The notes below the pieces were generated by a model. That model made no database searches. It had not been told where the DNA came from and saw only the letters and a list, made by a program, of their open reading frames with translations. DNA of 64,000 bases from Hexactinellida sp. DTS-2022 (Eukaryota; Porifera; Hexactinellida): assembly GCA_028753945.1 (NCBI GenBank), contig JAPNXP010000015.1:1550001-1614000 (forward strand). The letters run 5' to 3'. Made by a program: the position numbers and the translations under genes. Positions 1 through 12,245 of this stretch are shown here, piece by piece. Within the stretch, counting starts at the first letter, position 1. Each line of letters begins with the position of its first letter.

Positions 1-58
1 TAATCTTCTAGAAAGCATACGATTCTGTATATACTAGCGCATACTAAGTAAAAGTAAA

Positions 59-113
59 CAAAGGTGTTATCGTAATTTGAACTAAGCTTAGTTCTTATTA
101 CGATAACACCTTT
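59..113. repeat. 54-base near-perfect palindrome
   Basis: The two 27-base arms match at about 25 of 27 positions and meet at a perfect 16-base core, GAACTAAGCTTAGTTC. The outer arm reads AAAGGTGTTATCGTAAT. It could be a tiny MITE or the centre of a foldback element. No target duplication was identified. Confidence 0.7.
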
Positions 114-229
114 TCTTTTTTTTGAATAATGAGTGATTTCCTATCATTTTACGAGATAATTTATCGTAGTTAGTCGAAAATTTAAGATAACTAATCAATT
201 TTACATTAAATTAACTAAATTCTCGAAAT

Positions 230-480
230 GGAAAATTGTTTACTACGCGCCTCAAAATACTACAATATAATTTTAATAGCGCATCCATGGTTCACTTATA
301 AAGAGTCTAGAGTTCATGATATAATGCAAAATGTTAGGAAATCACATTTATAGTAGCGTCTCAATCTACCAGAGCGCCTCAACATACCACTGTATAATTT
401 GTAATAGCATATCCATGGTTTATATTAGTGTATCATACAGCGCCTCAATATACGATGGCGCCTCAAAATACGATACAACA
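230..480. repeat. Dispersed repeat, also found near 61 kb
   Basis: Read on the minus strand, this region repeats a unit built from an AACCATGGATGTGCTATT-like block, an AATTATACAGTG-like block and a TTTTGAGGCGC-like block. The same blocks recur on the plus strand at about 61085-61380. It is an unclassified repeat family, with no coding sequence seen. Confidence 0.6.
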
Positions 481-605
481 CCCCCTATATAACGTAGGTC
501 ACGGATGAGCCTTAAGTGCCAATATCTGGGTAATGACATTATACTACATACGCCTTTTTTTTTGGAATATTGTAATTTTCTAGTTGGCACATGATAAAAT
601 TAAGG

Positions 606-1596
606 CAGGGGTTTTCAACCTTTTGTACGATGCGACCCCTTTTACATTTGTGGAAATGCTCGCGACCCCCACAATGTTAATGTGAAAGTTTTTATTAATG
701 TGTAATAAGTATTCCGATTGTTTAATTAAATCGATGCACCTCAAGTTTCAAGCAAATTCTGACAATTATGAAATAACTACAAGGCTATATACAGTGTACT
801 CTGCTTAATTGTGACACCGGTTAATTGGGACAACCGCTTAATTGGGTCCACTCTCCAAGAACCAAACCCATTCCATAGAATCTAATACAAAAAATTCGGT
901 TATTCGGGACAAACTCCGCTTAATTGGGACAAACTCAACAAATTGGGTTCAAAATTGGTGCTCGGTCAATAGAAATTCATATTGATCAGAACAAAATCTG
1001 ATAATCTTGGTCAATTCTGATAAAGGCATAACAAAATAACTAGATAGGGTCTATTTTCTTTTTGATTTCCGCAAAATCGAAATTTACCAGAGATTATTAC
1101 CTTGTGGTTCAGGGATAGTTTCTGTCCACATTATATTAAGGCTTATACTTTGAATGTGAGTAGAATCAAGGGTCCGCAGGCATTGGAGGAATTGTTATAA
1201 CTGGTTAAAAACTAAAATTATTGTAAATCGCAGGTAGATCACTACTTTACATAATTTTTTCGGTTAATTGGGATCTCCGCTTAATTGGGACAAGAGGCCT
1301 GCAACAAACGTGTCCCAATTAAGCGGAGTAGACTGTAATTAAAAATCATCGCGAATCCCTGAAAGCTCATTGCGTAAATATTGCATGTACATTTCACATG
1401 AAGCACTGCATGTTTAAGTACATGCACAATGTCCACACATTATAAGCATTTCAATGTAGATAATTTAAATAAGTTTTGACTTATATCTCGGTAGATTTCA
1501 ACTATTTTATGTAAATTTTCCGGGAACTTTACACGACCCCCCTATAAAGCCTTCGCGACCCCCTTGGGGGACGCGCCCCCAGGTTGAAAACCCGTG
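606..1596. mobile_element. hAT-type non-autonomous element
   Basis: Terminal inverted repeats read CAGGGGTTTTCAACCT on the left and AGGTTGAAAACCCGTG on the right, the form usual for hAT elements. The flanking 8-mers AATTAAGG and AATTACAG agree at 6 of 8 positions, consistent with an old 8-base target duplication. It lies inside a P-element fossil and itself contains a pogo-type MITE. No transposase is present. Confidence 0.8.
792..1335. mobile_element. pogo/Tigger-type MITE, copy 1
   Basis: The ends read CAGTGTACTCTGCTTAATT and the inverse of CAGTCTACTCCGCTTAATTG, flanked by TA on both sides. Motifs related to CCGCTTAATTGGGAC recur internally near both ends. These termini are typical of pogo/Tigger elements of the Tc1/mariner superfamily. 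It is 544 bases long with no coding capacity. A second copy lies at 41013-41543. Confidence 0.85.
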
Positions 1597-2518
1597 AATT
1601 ACAGTGACAAATTTCAGGACAATCAGTCACATGTGACTCTAAATTTGTAGAATGCAGTACATCAATAGCTTCAGTAATATGCACCTTAGCATGGCAAATA
1701 TGTTTATCTGGAGATACAGAACTGTTTGATGTTAGTGATGGTGTATCTAAAGAATTTAATGAAATCTCACATAGAAGGGTTTCAACTTCTCGAATATCAC
1801 TGATACAGCTCTTAGATATCGGAAAAGGATCTCCACGGAAAAAACGCTTAGGCTAACAGATCTGTACTTATTTGTAAGTATAGATCAACAGATATAATGT
1901 TTTTTTATCTTCCTCGGCTGCATAAAAATTATATGGTGGTCATCAGGAAACCACATTGACCAATTGGTTAAACTAAGTAGTGACAACATAGCTTTGATAT
2001 CCTGGCAAGATCTGACAGCAAACTTCTCCTTCTCTTGGTTTTCAAATTGTTAGCTGAGATTGATCGCTTGGTTCACTAGATCTATTTCTTTTGATTCAGA
2101 TGAGAGGCGACTACGCTTGGTGGAGGACTGGCTAGAGTAGTATGAAGAACATCCTGGTAGGAAACATGGGATTGCCCCATCCTTTAACTTAGGACTTGCT
2201 CGAGGGATTTCTCTGAATGTACCATCTCCATTCGGTACCTTGTGTATATGTTCAACATCTTCTGCTCTAAAATGTTTGATACAAACGAATACGTCTTTCA
2301 GTTCGTCAATATGTTCTCGATATAGAGCTCGAATCCAGGATTGCTTTAATTCAGGTGGGGCTTTTGGCATCCGAAAGCATGGGATGCGTTCATCTGGTTT
2401 GTAATTACTCTTGCAACTTGAGGCTAAACAAGAATTGGGCATTTGGATAGTTGGCTAGTGATAATTATTGGAAGACAAAGATCAATAGAGACCATTAATA
2501 ACCATAATTTGTTCCATT

Positions 2519-3113
2519 CAGGGAATGAAAGGTTCGCGAACGGACAGAATTGACGCAATTCAGTTCATTTCAAATTGACGCACGTTCAGTTCGTTCAAGT
2601 TCACCTCCTAACTTCAGCTCCTCCAGCGTTCGTTCAATTCGTTCATGGGCTAACCCGCGTTTGTTCAATCCGTTCAATCCGTTCAATTAAGTTCGCTCAG
2701 TTCGTTCAATGCGTTCAATTCGTTCAGTTCAGTTTGTTCAGTGTACAGTGAGTGGGTCGAACTGTTCCGTTTATGATAGACTGTTCGATCCTCCAAGCTG
2801 TTATTGAAGTTCAGGTTAAGAAGCTAGAATCTAAGCTAAGAGACATGAGTCCACTAGGGATGTCCGGAATTACCACTTTTGCAGTCACCTATTATATTTA
2901 ATGGATGAATATTTAGAATTTATCTTTATTCAGTTTAGTTCGTTCAGTTCAGTTCGTTCAATTCGTTCAGTTCAGTTCGTTCAGTTCGTTCAATTGCCGT
3001 TCGGAAACCGTTGGCGTTCGTTCAGTTCGTTCACCGTGAATTCCTTAAAAGCCCTGCGTTCAGTTCGTTCAGTTCAAGTTCAATAAGTTCGTTCGTGAAC
3101 CTTTCATTCCCTG
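2519..3113. mobile_element. hAT-like foldback MITE full of GTTC-rich repeats
   Basis: Termini CAGGGAATGAAAGGTTC and its inverse are flanked by a perfect 8-base duplication, GTTCCATT, at 2511-2518 and 3114-3121. The interior is iterated GTTCAGTTCGTTCAATTCG-type repeats in a central spacer. The length is 595 bases. The short open frame inside the GTTC repeats is an artefact. A partial relative starts at 38954. Confidence 0.88.
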
Positions 3114-3325
3114 GTTCCATTTATCGGACAAGTCCATCTGAAACATGAAGTACAAATATATTATTATAGATTGTGGTTGATTTATAACTTAGAGTTGACT
3201 TTCAAAATAATGGTTTAATAACAAATCCATTTTCAACCGCATCCCTAGTCCAATTTTTGATGTTTTGATGGGAGGCCTTATGATAGAGTAGGCTATGGCT
3301 GGGTGTATATAATATGTATGTGTGT

Positions 3326-3580
3326 CAGTGGCGTAGCCAGACACGGCCCTGAGGGGCACAGGTCCGGGCAACTTCTCTCTGTGCCATTGTGTATATATGT
3401 ATATCTATCTAGCAAGCGATGCGCGCTAGTGCACGGGCGTCACACGGCTCTGAAAAATCACCGGCCAAACAATTAAAGTGGTCCTGCCAAAACTGGACCG
3501 TCCTATATAATATAGTAGAATAAATGAAAACTGGTCCGGCCATTGCCGGACCAGCCGGACCGCGTGCTACGCCTATGTAG
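3326..3580. mobile_element. hAT-like small element with GGCGTAGC termini
   Basis: The left end reads CAGTGGCGTAGCCAG and the right end is GCTACGCCTATG, its approximate complement. The interior has GGCCGGACC-type repeats. The target duplication is unclear, so the right boundary is approximate. Confidence 0.55.
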
Positions 3581-3919
3581 TTTATGATGATATCCAATCA
3601 AGTAAACTATTTTGGTTGATTTTATGCTTTTGAAATCCGGCCTGCAGGGGCCTTATTCACTAAACTACTTAAACTTAAACTTAACTTAAACTAAGTAAAC
3701 TAAGTATTTGCCAGAAAACTAAGTATTTTCTTAATACTTAGCAAAAAACTAAGTAGGTATTCACAAAGCAAAACTAAGCAAATACTTAGTTTACTTAATT
3801 TTCTGGCAAATACTTAGTTTTTACTTAGTTTTCATACAATTTTTTAAGTCTAGTTGAGAGGTATCTTAAGTTGATAAATCAATATAATTTTTAAGTTTAC
3901 AGTCCTAATAACAGATTAC

Positions 3920-4055
3920 TTATATGGAGCTCAGTTACTGGTAACTGAACTGCCATATAAGGAAGTGTTGCAATTCTAAAAGCCCATAAGCTCAGAAATG
4001 AAATTTAGACATAAATAAAAACCTACTTCAGTTACAGTAACTCAGCTCCATATAA
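3920..4055. mobile_element. Small palindromic MITE inside the Harbinger element
   Basis: TTATATGGAGCTCAGTTAC at the left is complementary to GTAACTCAGCTCCATATAA at the right. The interior has CAGTTAC/GTAACTG iterations. Its family is unknown. Confidence 0.6.
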
Positions 4056-4143
4056 ATATTTTGATTCCTTATTATATGTTTTCCTTTCTATTTGAAGTCT
4101 GCAGATCTCTTGTTTAACTTAGTCACGATCATAATTAATTTAA

Positions 4144-4313
4144 AGAGATATCCTATATGTAGACCGTCTATTTCTAGACCAGGTTTTCTTACATATGCAT
4201 TAGTATTACCCATAAAAAGCAGGGAAAGTGGTCTACAGAATTTATAGACGATCTACAAATTTTTGGCTTATTTGTATGGGCTTTTATAGACCGTCTACAT
4301 ATAGGGATGCTCT
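4144..4313. mobile_element. Palindromic MITE with ATGTAGACCGTCTA ends, copy 1
   Basis: Ends reading TATATGTAGACCGTCTA and its complement enclose about 170 bases. Inside are GTAGACC and GGTCTAC blocks and a TACCCATAAAAAGCAGGG segment. An inverted second copy lies at 63141-63322. The superfamily cannot be assigned. Confidence 0.8.
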
Positions 4314-4425
4314 TAATTAAACTAATATTTACTTTCAATTTAAATTAATGTCGCTTTTTCATAGCAAATATAAATCGAATTAAAACATCAAAAAATAATT
4401 TCACTAATTGTATACTATAAAGTTA

Positions 4426-4598
4426 TAATTGCGAAATTGGTGCTACTGTTATGATATCAATGACTCAACAACAATTGCGAAATTGGTGCTACTGTTATGA
4501 TATCAATGACTCAACAACAATTGCGAAATTGGTGCTATTATTATGATATCAATGACTCAACAACAATTGCGAAAGTGGTGCTATCGTTGTGATATGAA
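4426..4598. repeat. 46-base tandem repeat, about 3.7 units
   Basis: A unit beginning CAATTGCGAAATTGGTGCTA and ending GACTCAACAA repeats with a 46-base period. Later units show substitutions. It lies within the Harbinger element, upstream (on the plus map) of its transposase fragment. Confidence 0.9.
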
Positions 4599-4715
4599 TA
4601 CGACATTTTCTGATAAAGATATCTAGTCATATTGTACTCATAAAGTTATAAACTTCAAACTAATTATACAACCTTATCACTTATGCCATAATAAATAACT
4701 GTTTTGTTACATATG

Positions 4716-5204
4716 TCAATTAAAATATTCTTCAACAACTGATTGACGCACTAGTTGTCCGCTGACAATAGGATCAATAGGTATGCCATCATGGATATCT
4801 TCGATTTCCGGAAGAATTTCATTTGTTGGTTGGGAAAGGTTATATATTCCTTTGCAAATGAGGAGAGTGCATCTGAAACAACACCAATGCATCTTGATAC
4901 AGATGGTTGAGATATCCCATATGCGGTTGCAACTACAGTCTGGAACGAACTTGTTGCAAGAAATTGTAGTGCAACAGCTAATTGGGTAGTAGTTGGAATG
5001 GGATGTGATCTGTGAGTGGATCCATTGAGAAAACCTACAATTTTTTCGTGTAGTTGTAGGAAAAACATACCGAGTTACCCTATAGCGACTGATAAACTCG
5101 AAATCGTTGTAAGCATCAAGTGGATTCAGTCTATCTCGAAAAATTCGTTGATGAGTTAGACTCAGAGTTGTTTCTGCCTCAATTATTAAAAGAAAAAGTG
5201 CCAT
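4716..5204 (-). pseudogene. HARBI1-like Harbinger transposase, N-terminal fragment
   Basis: Two overlapping minus-strand frames share this interval, showing a frameshift. The recognisable frame (4751-5068) includes LQFLATSSFQTVVATAYGIS followed by QPSVSRCI, the helix-turn-helix region just upstream of the DDE nuclease in HARBI1/PIF transposases. The DDE catalytic part is missing and the other frame supplies the preceding N-terminal residues. It lies between Harbinger-type inverted termini, so it is the remnant of this element's own transposase. It is non-functional. Confidence 0.8.
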
Positions 5205-5569
5205 TCAGAAAATAATAGTAAAGTTGTAAATTGATCGAAATGAAAGTTTTGTAAATGAATATTGTATTTCAACACTATTAAAATCTTATATACTGTCGGT
5301 GTTGCTTTTGCATATTGAATTTTACATTAAATGACAATTAACTGAATTTTAGTGTACACTAAGTAAATACTAAGTTTGGGATGAAAAACTAAGTAAAAAC
5401 TAAGTAAATACTTAGTTATATTTAAGTAGAATAAACTTGAAAATACTTAATGAAAACTGAGTAAAAACTAAGTAAATACTTAGTTTGGATGAAAACTAAG
5501 TATTTACTTAGTTTATACTTAGTCTACTTAGTTTAAGTTTAAGTTTAAGTAGTTTAGTGAATAAGGCCC

Positions 5570-5974
5570 CTGGTGACATATCCATTGTCCAAATTTCACA
5601 TCCTGTGGCATGGCCTTATATTACGTAGGTCACGGTCCTAGTTTTATTTATTATTTATTCTATATAACATCATTCAATTAATCTAATATTTAAAATAATG
5701 AGTTAATTAAACATTTAGTATGTATTAAAGTAAATCCCGCGATCCTGGGATTTAGCATCAGGCCAATCCCGAATCCCGGGATTTTTAAAGATGGTCCGGG
5801 ATTGAAAACCCTACTCAAGGGAAATCAAAATCTGGTAGACATAGTGATTTTTCGAATAAAACTGTAAACTGAACAAAATTAAGTTTCGTCTAAATAATCT
5901 ATAGAACATTTTATTATACTAACTGACAAATCACGTATTTTATGTAATGTTGTCAATATAAAATTACTTATGGT
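5570..5974. other. Intergenic stretch with no gene seen
   Basis: AT-rich DNA. A block at about 5743-5813 with repeated ATCCCGGGATT motifs, ending in a GGGATTGAAAACCCT-type end, looks like one terminus of a hAT element. Nothing else was recognised. Confidence 0.5.
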
Positions 5975-6155
5975 CAGGTTCTTTTATTATGAACATTCAA
6001 GGGACCAAAAATTGTTTCATAATAGAGAGACTTCATAATATGCAAGCTCAACTTAAAACCCTTTATAAGTTGTTAATTTGGGGCCATATAGTAAATACTA
6101 AAACGATATCATATTAAGCAGACGAAAAAATGTTCACAATAAGCAGACCTGACTG
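5975..6155. mobile_element. Tc1/mariner-like MITE, copy 1
   Basis: The left end CAGGTTCTTTTATTATGAAC and the right end AATAAGCAGACCTGACTG bracket TTCATAATA-type internal blocks. An inverted second copy at 40714-40903 has the same ends and internal order, which defines the boundaries. The TA following the right end fits a Tc1/mariner insertion. Confidence 0.75.
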
Positions 6156-6640
6156 TATGTGGGGATGGCAAATTGATTAGGATTATCATATTCTAATATA
6201 ATTTAGATAATTAATCGTAATTTTAATATTTAGTTAAGATTTAAGCAATTATGCTGTTAATATTTAACAGGCCGGTTAACTAGTCAATTAAATCTGGAAC
6301 AATTAACCGATATTAGCAATGGTTAACCGAATCCAGCCTTGATTTCACATACAATCCTATTACATTCTTCAAATTGTAGTAAATTATGTATTTCTTCAAA
6401 TTACCGGAATCGTTTAGGAGGGTTTAAAGATATAATTTGTTTAATATTCGCCTTGTCAATTTTCTTAATATAGATATAACCTTAGAAACCATGAAAAAGG
6501 CCCAAATGCAACCGTATAAATTTAAGCACCAACACCTGCCGGAGATGTTGGTATAGCATATACGTCTTACTATATACGGTTTATGTCTTCATGTTACTCA
6601 GATTTTGGACATCATTTACAAGATTATGTTTCCTTTATAG
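6156..6640 (+). other. AT-rich stretch with a possible upstream exon of the RNF213-like gene
   Basis: The segment 6474-6550 is open in one frame, follows an ATATAG acceptor and ends before GTATAG. It could be the exon preceding 6641, but its phase matches the next exon only if a different donor (near 6546) is used. I do not include it in the gene model. No other signal was seen. Confidence 0.25.
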
Positions 6641-9600
6641 AGATAAGTGGAATCGCATTGTTGCTGTTCAATTGTTTATTTCTCACTGTACATTTGGAAT
6701 TGGATTCAATGCTACAGAATCTAGCATCAATAGACTGTTTATGGTCAGATTCTCTGTTTTTGTATTTTGGTATAATCTTCTACCTGAGTGCTTTTATAAC
6801 TGTTGCTTCTTTAGCTGCTAGGAGAATACCCCGACTTTACCTCAGCAGATGTAATTACCCACGTTCTTACTATCTTAGATAATTGTTTTAAGAAAATGAG
6901 CAAAGGAGCAAGGTAAGGAATTTACATGTTGAATAAAGTTAATATTGTCATTATTCAAATGGTTCCTATTATAGTAAAACTACTGCACTCAATCGGCAAA
7001 AATTCAAAGATCACGCGACGAGATTCTTCATAAGTATCCTAACAAATTTAACATTCAAATATTTACAAATTGGTGATACAAACACTGATCTCTTTCGTCT
7101 CTTAATGGGATTTGTGACACTGGATGAAGACAGTATCACTGCACTGTTAACTGAACAGGGTAGTATCAATTTATTCAAGAAGGATGGACTCGATCCTTCT
7201 CCTGCTTTCAGAGCCTTCTTACTCCAGCTACTAATCAAGCACAGGTACTAGACAATGTTGCTAAATTGTTATTATTTCCGCAATTCTTTACCGGTATATT
7301 AACATATACCAAGATACTGCTCATACTTAAGTGTTGCATATTTCCTGTCCCTTATTAGACGAGATGTATTTAAAGAATTAATCTCTGAGGATATTAGATA
7401 TCGAGTGTTTCAGTACAAAGACCGTTCCGCACGAAAGGATCTCTTGCTACTCATAACTCAATCAATCGAGGCAATTACATTATACAACTTAAATTCGAAA
7501 AGTTCATGAACACAATTTTAATAGTTCCCACTTTATATCCCTTACATATATTATAGGATTCTCTTCATCAACAGTATAAACAAATAATTGGAGTTAATCA
7601 ACTAGAGTTTTTCAACTCCCTAATCAATTCTATAACAATTCGATTTCCTACTAGTCCTGAACTCTCTTATGAGATGCTAGAGAAGATAGCTACTCTGAGA
7701 TTTATCTGTATTCACATTTCTCAATGGATAATTGAGTGCTATGACCTTCTAAGCACTCAGTCATGCGCACAGCTGCCTGATCATATAGTGAGAGAGAGAC
7801 AGAAATTGATCAATGAGTTTAGAGACATCTGTTTGATGCAGGGATATGAAGATCTCCATATATTCCTCCTCAAGAATATATACCATCAGTTAGGAAGTGA
7901 TACACTGCATCAAATTACTACTATTAGTAGCTGCTCCTGGATTATACCAGAACATGTTATGGAGAAGATGGTCGAGGTAGTTAGTATATTTTCACTTTTT
8001 AGATTGCTGTATACTTATTCCTTGTTTGGTTAGTTATCAGCTATGATACCAGATTACTATATCATTTACGGAGAAGATTATATTAGAATCACAAGTGCAG
8101 TGGAACATGTCAATTTATTACACAAAAATGATGCTCTTTCTCAGTTCTTTAATCCAGATAGTGTAAGTATACCGTTAATTTACTTAAGTTAAACTATTCT
8201 AATTTATCATATTTTCTCGTTTTTTATTTATTCTAAATACTGAATGGTATCTGAAGAATTCGGTCTTTGTCATACGGTCCGGTGTTCCTGAAAACATGGC
8301 CTTTTTGGAGGGAATGATCTTTTGCCATATAGTTCTTTCATAGAATTCGTATTTTTGCAATATTTATAAGTACGAGTTTGACCAAGCACCCTTCGACCTA
8401 CATTTTCAAGTGTTCTTCTTGGATATAAAGTATCTTTGTTAATATTTGAGGTCAACTAGATATTTACATTAGTACTTTATTATATCTATAGATTCTATGT
8501 TTTGATAAATGTATCGTCTTTTAGAAGCCTGTACCAACCATGATAAGCTGCCTCATGTACTCAATATTTCAGGAAGTCATCAAATCTATCAAGTTCCAGC
8601 TCTTTGAAGAGACACTTTGTGAGGTATGTGTCATTCTTTCTCCCAAAAACATCCTCGAAGTAAATTATATTTCTCTATCGAAATAATCCCCTAAGGAATA
8701 TCCAATGTGATTCAATTGATTAGCTAATTAACTATAATTTAAAAGATATTTAATGTATAATTGTGATTTTCACTTCTATCATATTCAAGAGGTTCCGTAC
8801 CCTGAAAGACTTTCTACTCACTGAGCTCAATGACATTAACCCAGAGCTGAACAATCTTGCTATTCAGATAACAAATAACAACCTTGGAGAGGGACACCTA
8901 CAGACTCTCATTCTCAGAGATACTTCTACTAACCATGAAATATTCTTAGTCAGACTGATTTATCACGTAGCTGTGATGCTATCTTCTAAAAGATACCACA
9001 AGCTGTTCTCTCCAATTGCTCTGCTATACGTTAACCCTATATCTCTTCAAGACAAGCTATTTCCTACTATGATGGATGATCAGTTCTTTGTTGTGAAAGA
9101 GGGAATGAATATAGAAACTGGAAAATGGTACAACTGTCCTAATGGTCATCCATATTTTATTGGAGAGGTAAATATTTAGTCGATTATTTCTTAATTTAGC
9201 TACAATGTGACCATGCGATGTTTTAGTTAGATTTACGATCCCTGGTAGTAGAACTTCCAATTTCTAGTGTGCCTTCTGTTAGATAATATTATTAACTACA
9301 TTTTGCAGTGCGGAAAACCTATCGTTGTGGAAAAATGTACAGAATGTGGGAGTCAAATTGGAGGATTGGGGCATAAAGTGAATCCTCGAAACACTGTACT
9401 CGAGTTAACCAGTGACAGAACTAAACATGGCTATTTGCTGAGAAGAGCTGATAATGTGAATAATGTCCCTGCTGGAGAAAGGTAAATAGAATAATTAGAT
9501 CAAACAATAATTTAATTATTAACGAGTATTTATTTAGATATCTCTCTCCTGCTTCTGTTAAGATAACTCGTATCCTAATGGACATCTCCTTCATCTGGTC

Positions 9601-11622
9601 ATCCTGTTCCAAACATCCCACTGAGAGGAGTCAAGCTCTACCTTCTCTGGTGAAAGGAGGACTAGAGGACCCCAGAGACCTACCTACTTTCTTCTACCAA
9701 CACCTGGAGAGAGACATGAGAGATTTAGCTGGACTGATAGGGAAGAACTTTGAAGAAGCTACCTTCCTTCTTCATCTGGTTATCAAGTCTCTCATGCAGA
9801 CAGCAGCAGAGCCATGTGAGTATACTCTCAATACACATTCTATGTAGTGCTGTAGTGCTAGGTATTAGCTGCTGTGACTGACTGCTATGCTACAGGTGGT
9901 ATTCCTACTGAGCTGACACAGCGTGAGCTGAGAGAGCAGTGGGAGAAGGAGTTTGACAAGAAGTTCATTCAGCCTATACCCTCTCTACACACAGATGTGC
10001 AGAGACAGATGCAACAGGTGCTGAGTGAGAAGAGGATTGCTAACAATCCACTACTCAGGTTAATACAGTTAGAGACACAACTGATTAGTGACTATCTCTC
10101 TGAATGAATCTCCACTTAGAATCGTGTACGAGAGAGAAGAACCAGAACCAGATAACCCCTTGCCTCACCTGTGGCGCTACAGGACTATAGTGAGTCTGGA
10201 GCATTTCTCTCAGAGCTTCAGTACAGCTGATCTCACAACGAAAGAGAAATGTCCTCTAGTCTCCAAATTGTTGAAAGAAGAAAGCCGATTGTTCGTGACT
10301 CGTTACTTACCAGATATTGTACAGCTGCAGAGGCGAGTGCGAGATAGGTTCCTACACAGACTGGACAGGAGAGAGGCTGCTAACACAACTATTAAGCAGT
10401 TCTTATCACAAATGAAGAGAGGTAGCTCTTTGTTAAAACGCCCTGTTGACCATTCTGTAATATGTTGTTTTAATTTGCTGTTTTGTCCTCAGTGCGCATA
10501 AATATGTAATTGTTAAGCTGTTAACGGTTAACAGGCACAGCGGAAATTTTTTTTATTAGTTCGGCCAACATTAATCTTCGGGTCTTTATCATGGTTGGCG
10601 GATACTTCACTAGGTCAAAAGTTGGTCTGGTTTACCGGCCTAAAATATTATGAATCGAGTGTTACGACTTGTGTGGCAGATAAGATCTGAATGTTATATA
10701 GCTACCAAATAAACTACTTGCTCTAAATACTAACTCTATTTTATTGTAGAGAATCAGCAAGAATCAGAAGAGTTAACTCGACTTGTAGAGAGTCTGTCTA
10801 CAGCATGGAGTTTAATAGGAGATGAGGTGAAGAGGAATGGTCGTCTCAGAATGGAAGAAGCTCTTGAACAACAAATAACTCCTGCTACCTCTCTAGCCTA
10901 CCTGCTGGCATCTTCAACAGGAGAGGGAGTGCTGATCACCTCACTCACTGACTACCTAGTGCTGGTACACAACTCATTTGTACACGCCTACAGAGACAGA
11001 GTGAAGGGGTAGGTATACTCCTATCGGTGACTGCTGACATGTGTGCTGTAGACAGATGAGTGTTTAGTTTGTATTGTATCAGGTCCCGCAGCGACAAGGT
11101 GCCACTCCGCGAGTTGAAAGGTCGTCACGTAATTGAGTACGAGGAGCAGCTCCAGCCTCTGCTGCTGTCACACTCTCACTACTCACTAGCTCTCGGACAA
11201 GGAGGCCTCGTGAGTTACGACTTTGAGGGAGTGGAGAAGCAACTGATGGAACAGTTGTTCCAGAACAGACCTCTGATTCTGGCAGAACATCTGCGCTTCG
11301 AGTACACTCGTGAGGCCTACAACCTAGGTGTGTTTGAGCAGGTGCGACACAAGGTCCCGCAGGTTAGTGGCTTGTGTTATTTGAGATAACACTTGTGGTT
11401 CTAATTTATCTTTAACTACATCTCTCTCAGACTGAGTTGAAGGATATCCTGTGCAGAGCCATACGAGAAGATATGGACTCTCTTGAGTCTGTGAGTGACG
11501 TTCTCCTTGTGCTGGATGTGGTGATTGGATTCTTATCCTCAGCAGGAGGAGATCCGGAGCAGAGAGTCTCATCCTATCTTCATGACGTTCTCAGGTATCC
11601 TCATCCTCTGCAGAGCAAAACA
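6641..11622 (+). CDS. RNF213-like: RNF213-like E3 ubiquitin ligase, C-terminal region, 15 exons
   Basis: RNF213 family proteins are giant cytosolic AAA+ ATPase/E3 ubiquitin ligases acting in lipid-droplet biology and antimicrobial ubiquitylation. Exons that join in phase: 6641-6743, 6815-6912, 6975-7244, 7359-7470, 7557-7976, 8034-8162, 8525-8623, 8790-9167, 9309-9481, 9538-9815, 9896-10058, 10120-10421, 10750-11008, 11083-11362 and 11431-11622. With the three exons at 23264-23801 they total 1226 codons including the stop. The RZ finger is formed by CPNGHPYFIGE at the end of the 8790 exon and CGKPIVVEKCTECGSQIGG at the start of the 9309 exon (Cys/His then CxxC). Downstream, GEGVLITSLTDYLVLVHN matches the conserved C-terminal domain. 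About 690 residues follow the RZ finger, which fits my recollection of the mammalian protein. The AAA+ core and RING are not in the window. The first exon pair and the 7470 GC donor are the least certain parts. Confidence 0.87.
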
Positions 11623-11661
11623 GTAAGTGTTAAACGGGGATATATCCAGTACAGTGCCATG

Positions 11662-12114
11662 CAGAGGCGTAGCCAGGATGGTGCACGGTGGTGCGGCGCA
11701 CCACCAAAATGTTTTTGCGCACCACCTCAGGTTTTATACACCTAATTAATTAAGGTGATAGCCCCTTCGATGGGACCAGAAATTCAAAAATTTTCAAAGG
11801 AGATACTTCAATATCTAAGAACTGCACAACGGCATTCCCAATCATCTTCGATAATTGTATACACTATGTTTGAAATGGAATACGTCTCGAATATTTTTTT
11901 TGTGGATTGTACATGAACTTTTGGAAAAATCCCCTCGACGTTTCTTCAGTAGTTAATTCGCCTATCACCGGTCCGATTATACTTCGTTCGCAAATTGATT
12001 TGCACTTTGTGAATTGCCAAGGATTGTTTGGGATTTAGGGGAGGGGAGGGCAGAAAAGACAACCCCGTGCACCACCGACGCACCACCACAAGTCTAGAGC
12101 TGGCTACGCCACTG
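11662..12114. mobile_element. hAT-type MITE in the RNF213-like intron
   Basis: Termini CAGAGGCGTAGCCAG and CTGGCTACGCCACTG, followed inward by GGTGCACGGTGGTGC-like inverted blocks, lie between the 8-mers GTGCCATG and GTGCCAGG (7 of 8 identical). It begins 39 bases after a splice donor. No coding capacity. Confidence 0.85.
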
Positions 12115-12245
12115 GTGCCAGGGTCCTTCAATTTGTTTTATTCCCGGGCCACTTCGTAACTGGAGTAGCCATAATTGATTACTTATACGCTAATAACAAA
12201 TAGGTAAGAATAAAACACAGTATGTGCACATACTGGGGGTGTATG

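Larger units (their letters stand above)
550..2442 (-). pseudogene. THAP-domain P-element-type transposase, broken copy
   Basis: The 130-codon open frame at 2050-2442 begins with a THAP zinc finger, the DNA-binding domain of P-element transposases. It has an N-terminal CLASSC pair, a CIKHF Cys/His pair and the following AIPCF box. After a stop, minus-strand sequence at about 1600-1830 can still be aligned with the region after the THAP domain in the copy at 42183-44823 (an SDIRE-type motif, then a helical stretch). Coding similarity fades near 550. A hAT MITE (606-1596) interrupts the remains. The catalytic domain is absent, so this is a truncated fossil. The THAP call is firm and the rest is inferred from similarity to the other copies in this window. 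Confidence 0.75.
3648..5569. mobile_element. PIF/Harbinger-type DNA transposon, degenerate
   Basis: Inverted termini GGGCCTTATTCACTAAAC and its complement bound 1.92 kb, and subterminal CTTAGTTT/AAACTAAG iterations reach far inward on both sides. The 3-base flanks are CAG on the left and CTG on the right. A Harbinger transposase N-terminal fragment sits inside on the minus strand, along with two small MITEs and a tandem repeat. A related MITE lies at 31620-32019. Confidence 0.82.

Noticed and set aside
2901-3086. Open frame with Ser/Val/Arg/Gln repeats
   Set aside because: It is the GTTC-rich interior of a hAT-like MITE read in one frame. The repeat lies between perfect target duplications and has no coding character.
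4426-4598. CRISPR-like regular repeats
   Set aside because: The 46-base units are contiguous with no unique spacers, and the DNA is eukaryotic.
8270-8455. 61-codon minus-strand frame inside an RNF213-like intron
   Set aside because: No recognisable motif, no repeat context, and it lies wholly in a 362-base intron with good splice sites on the plus strand.
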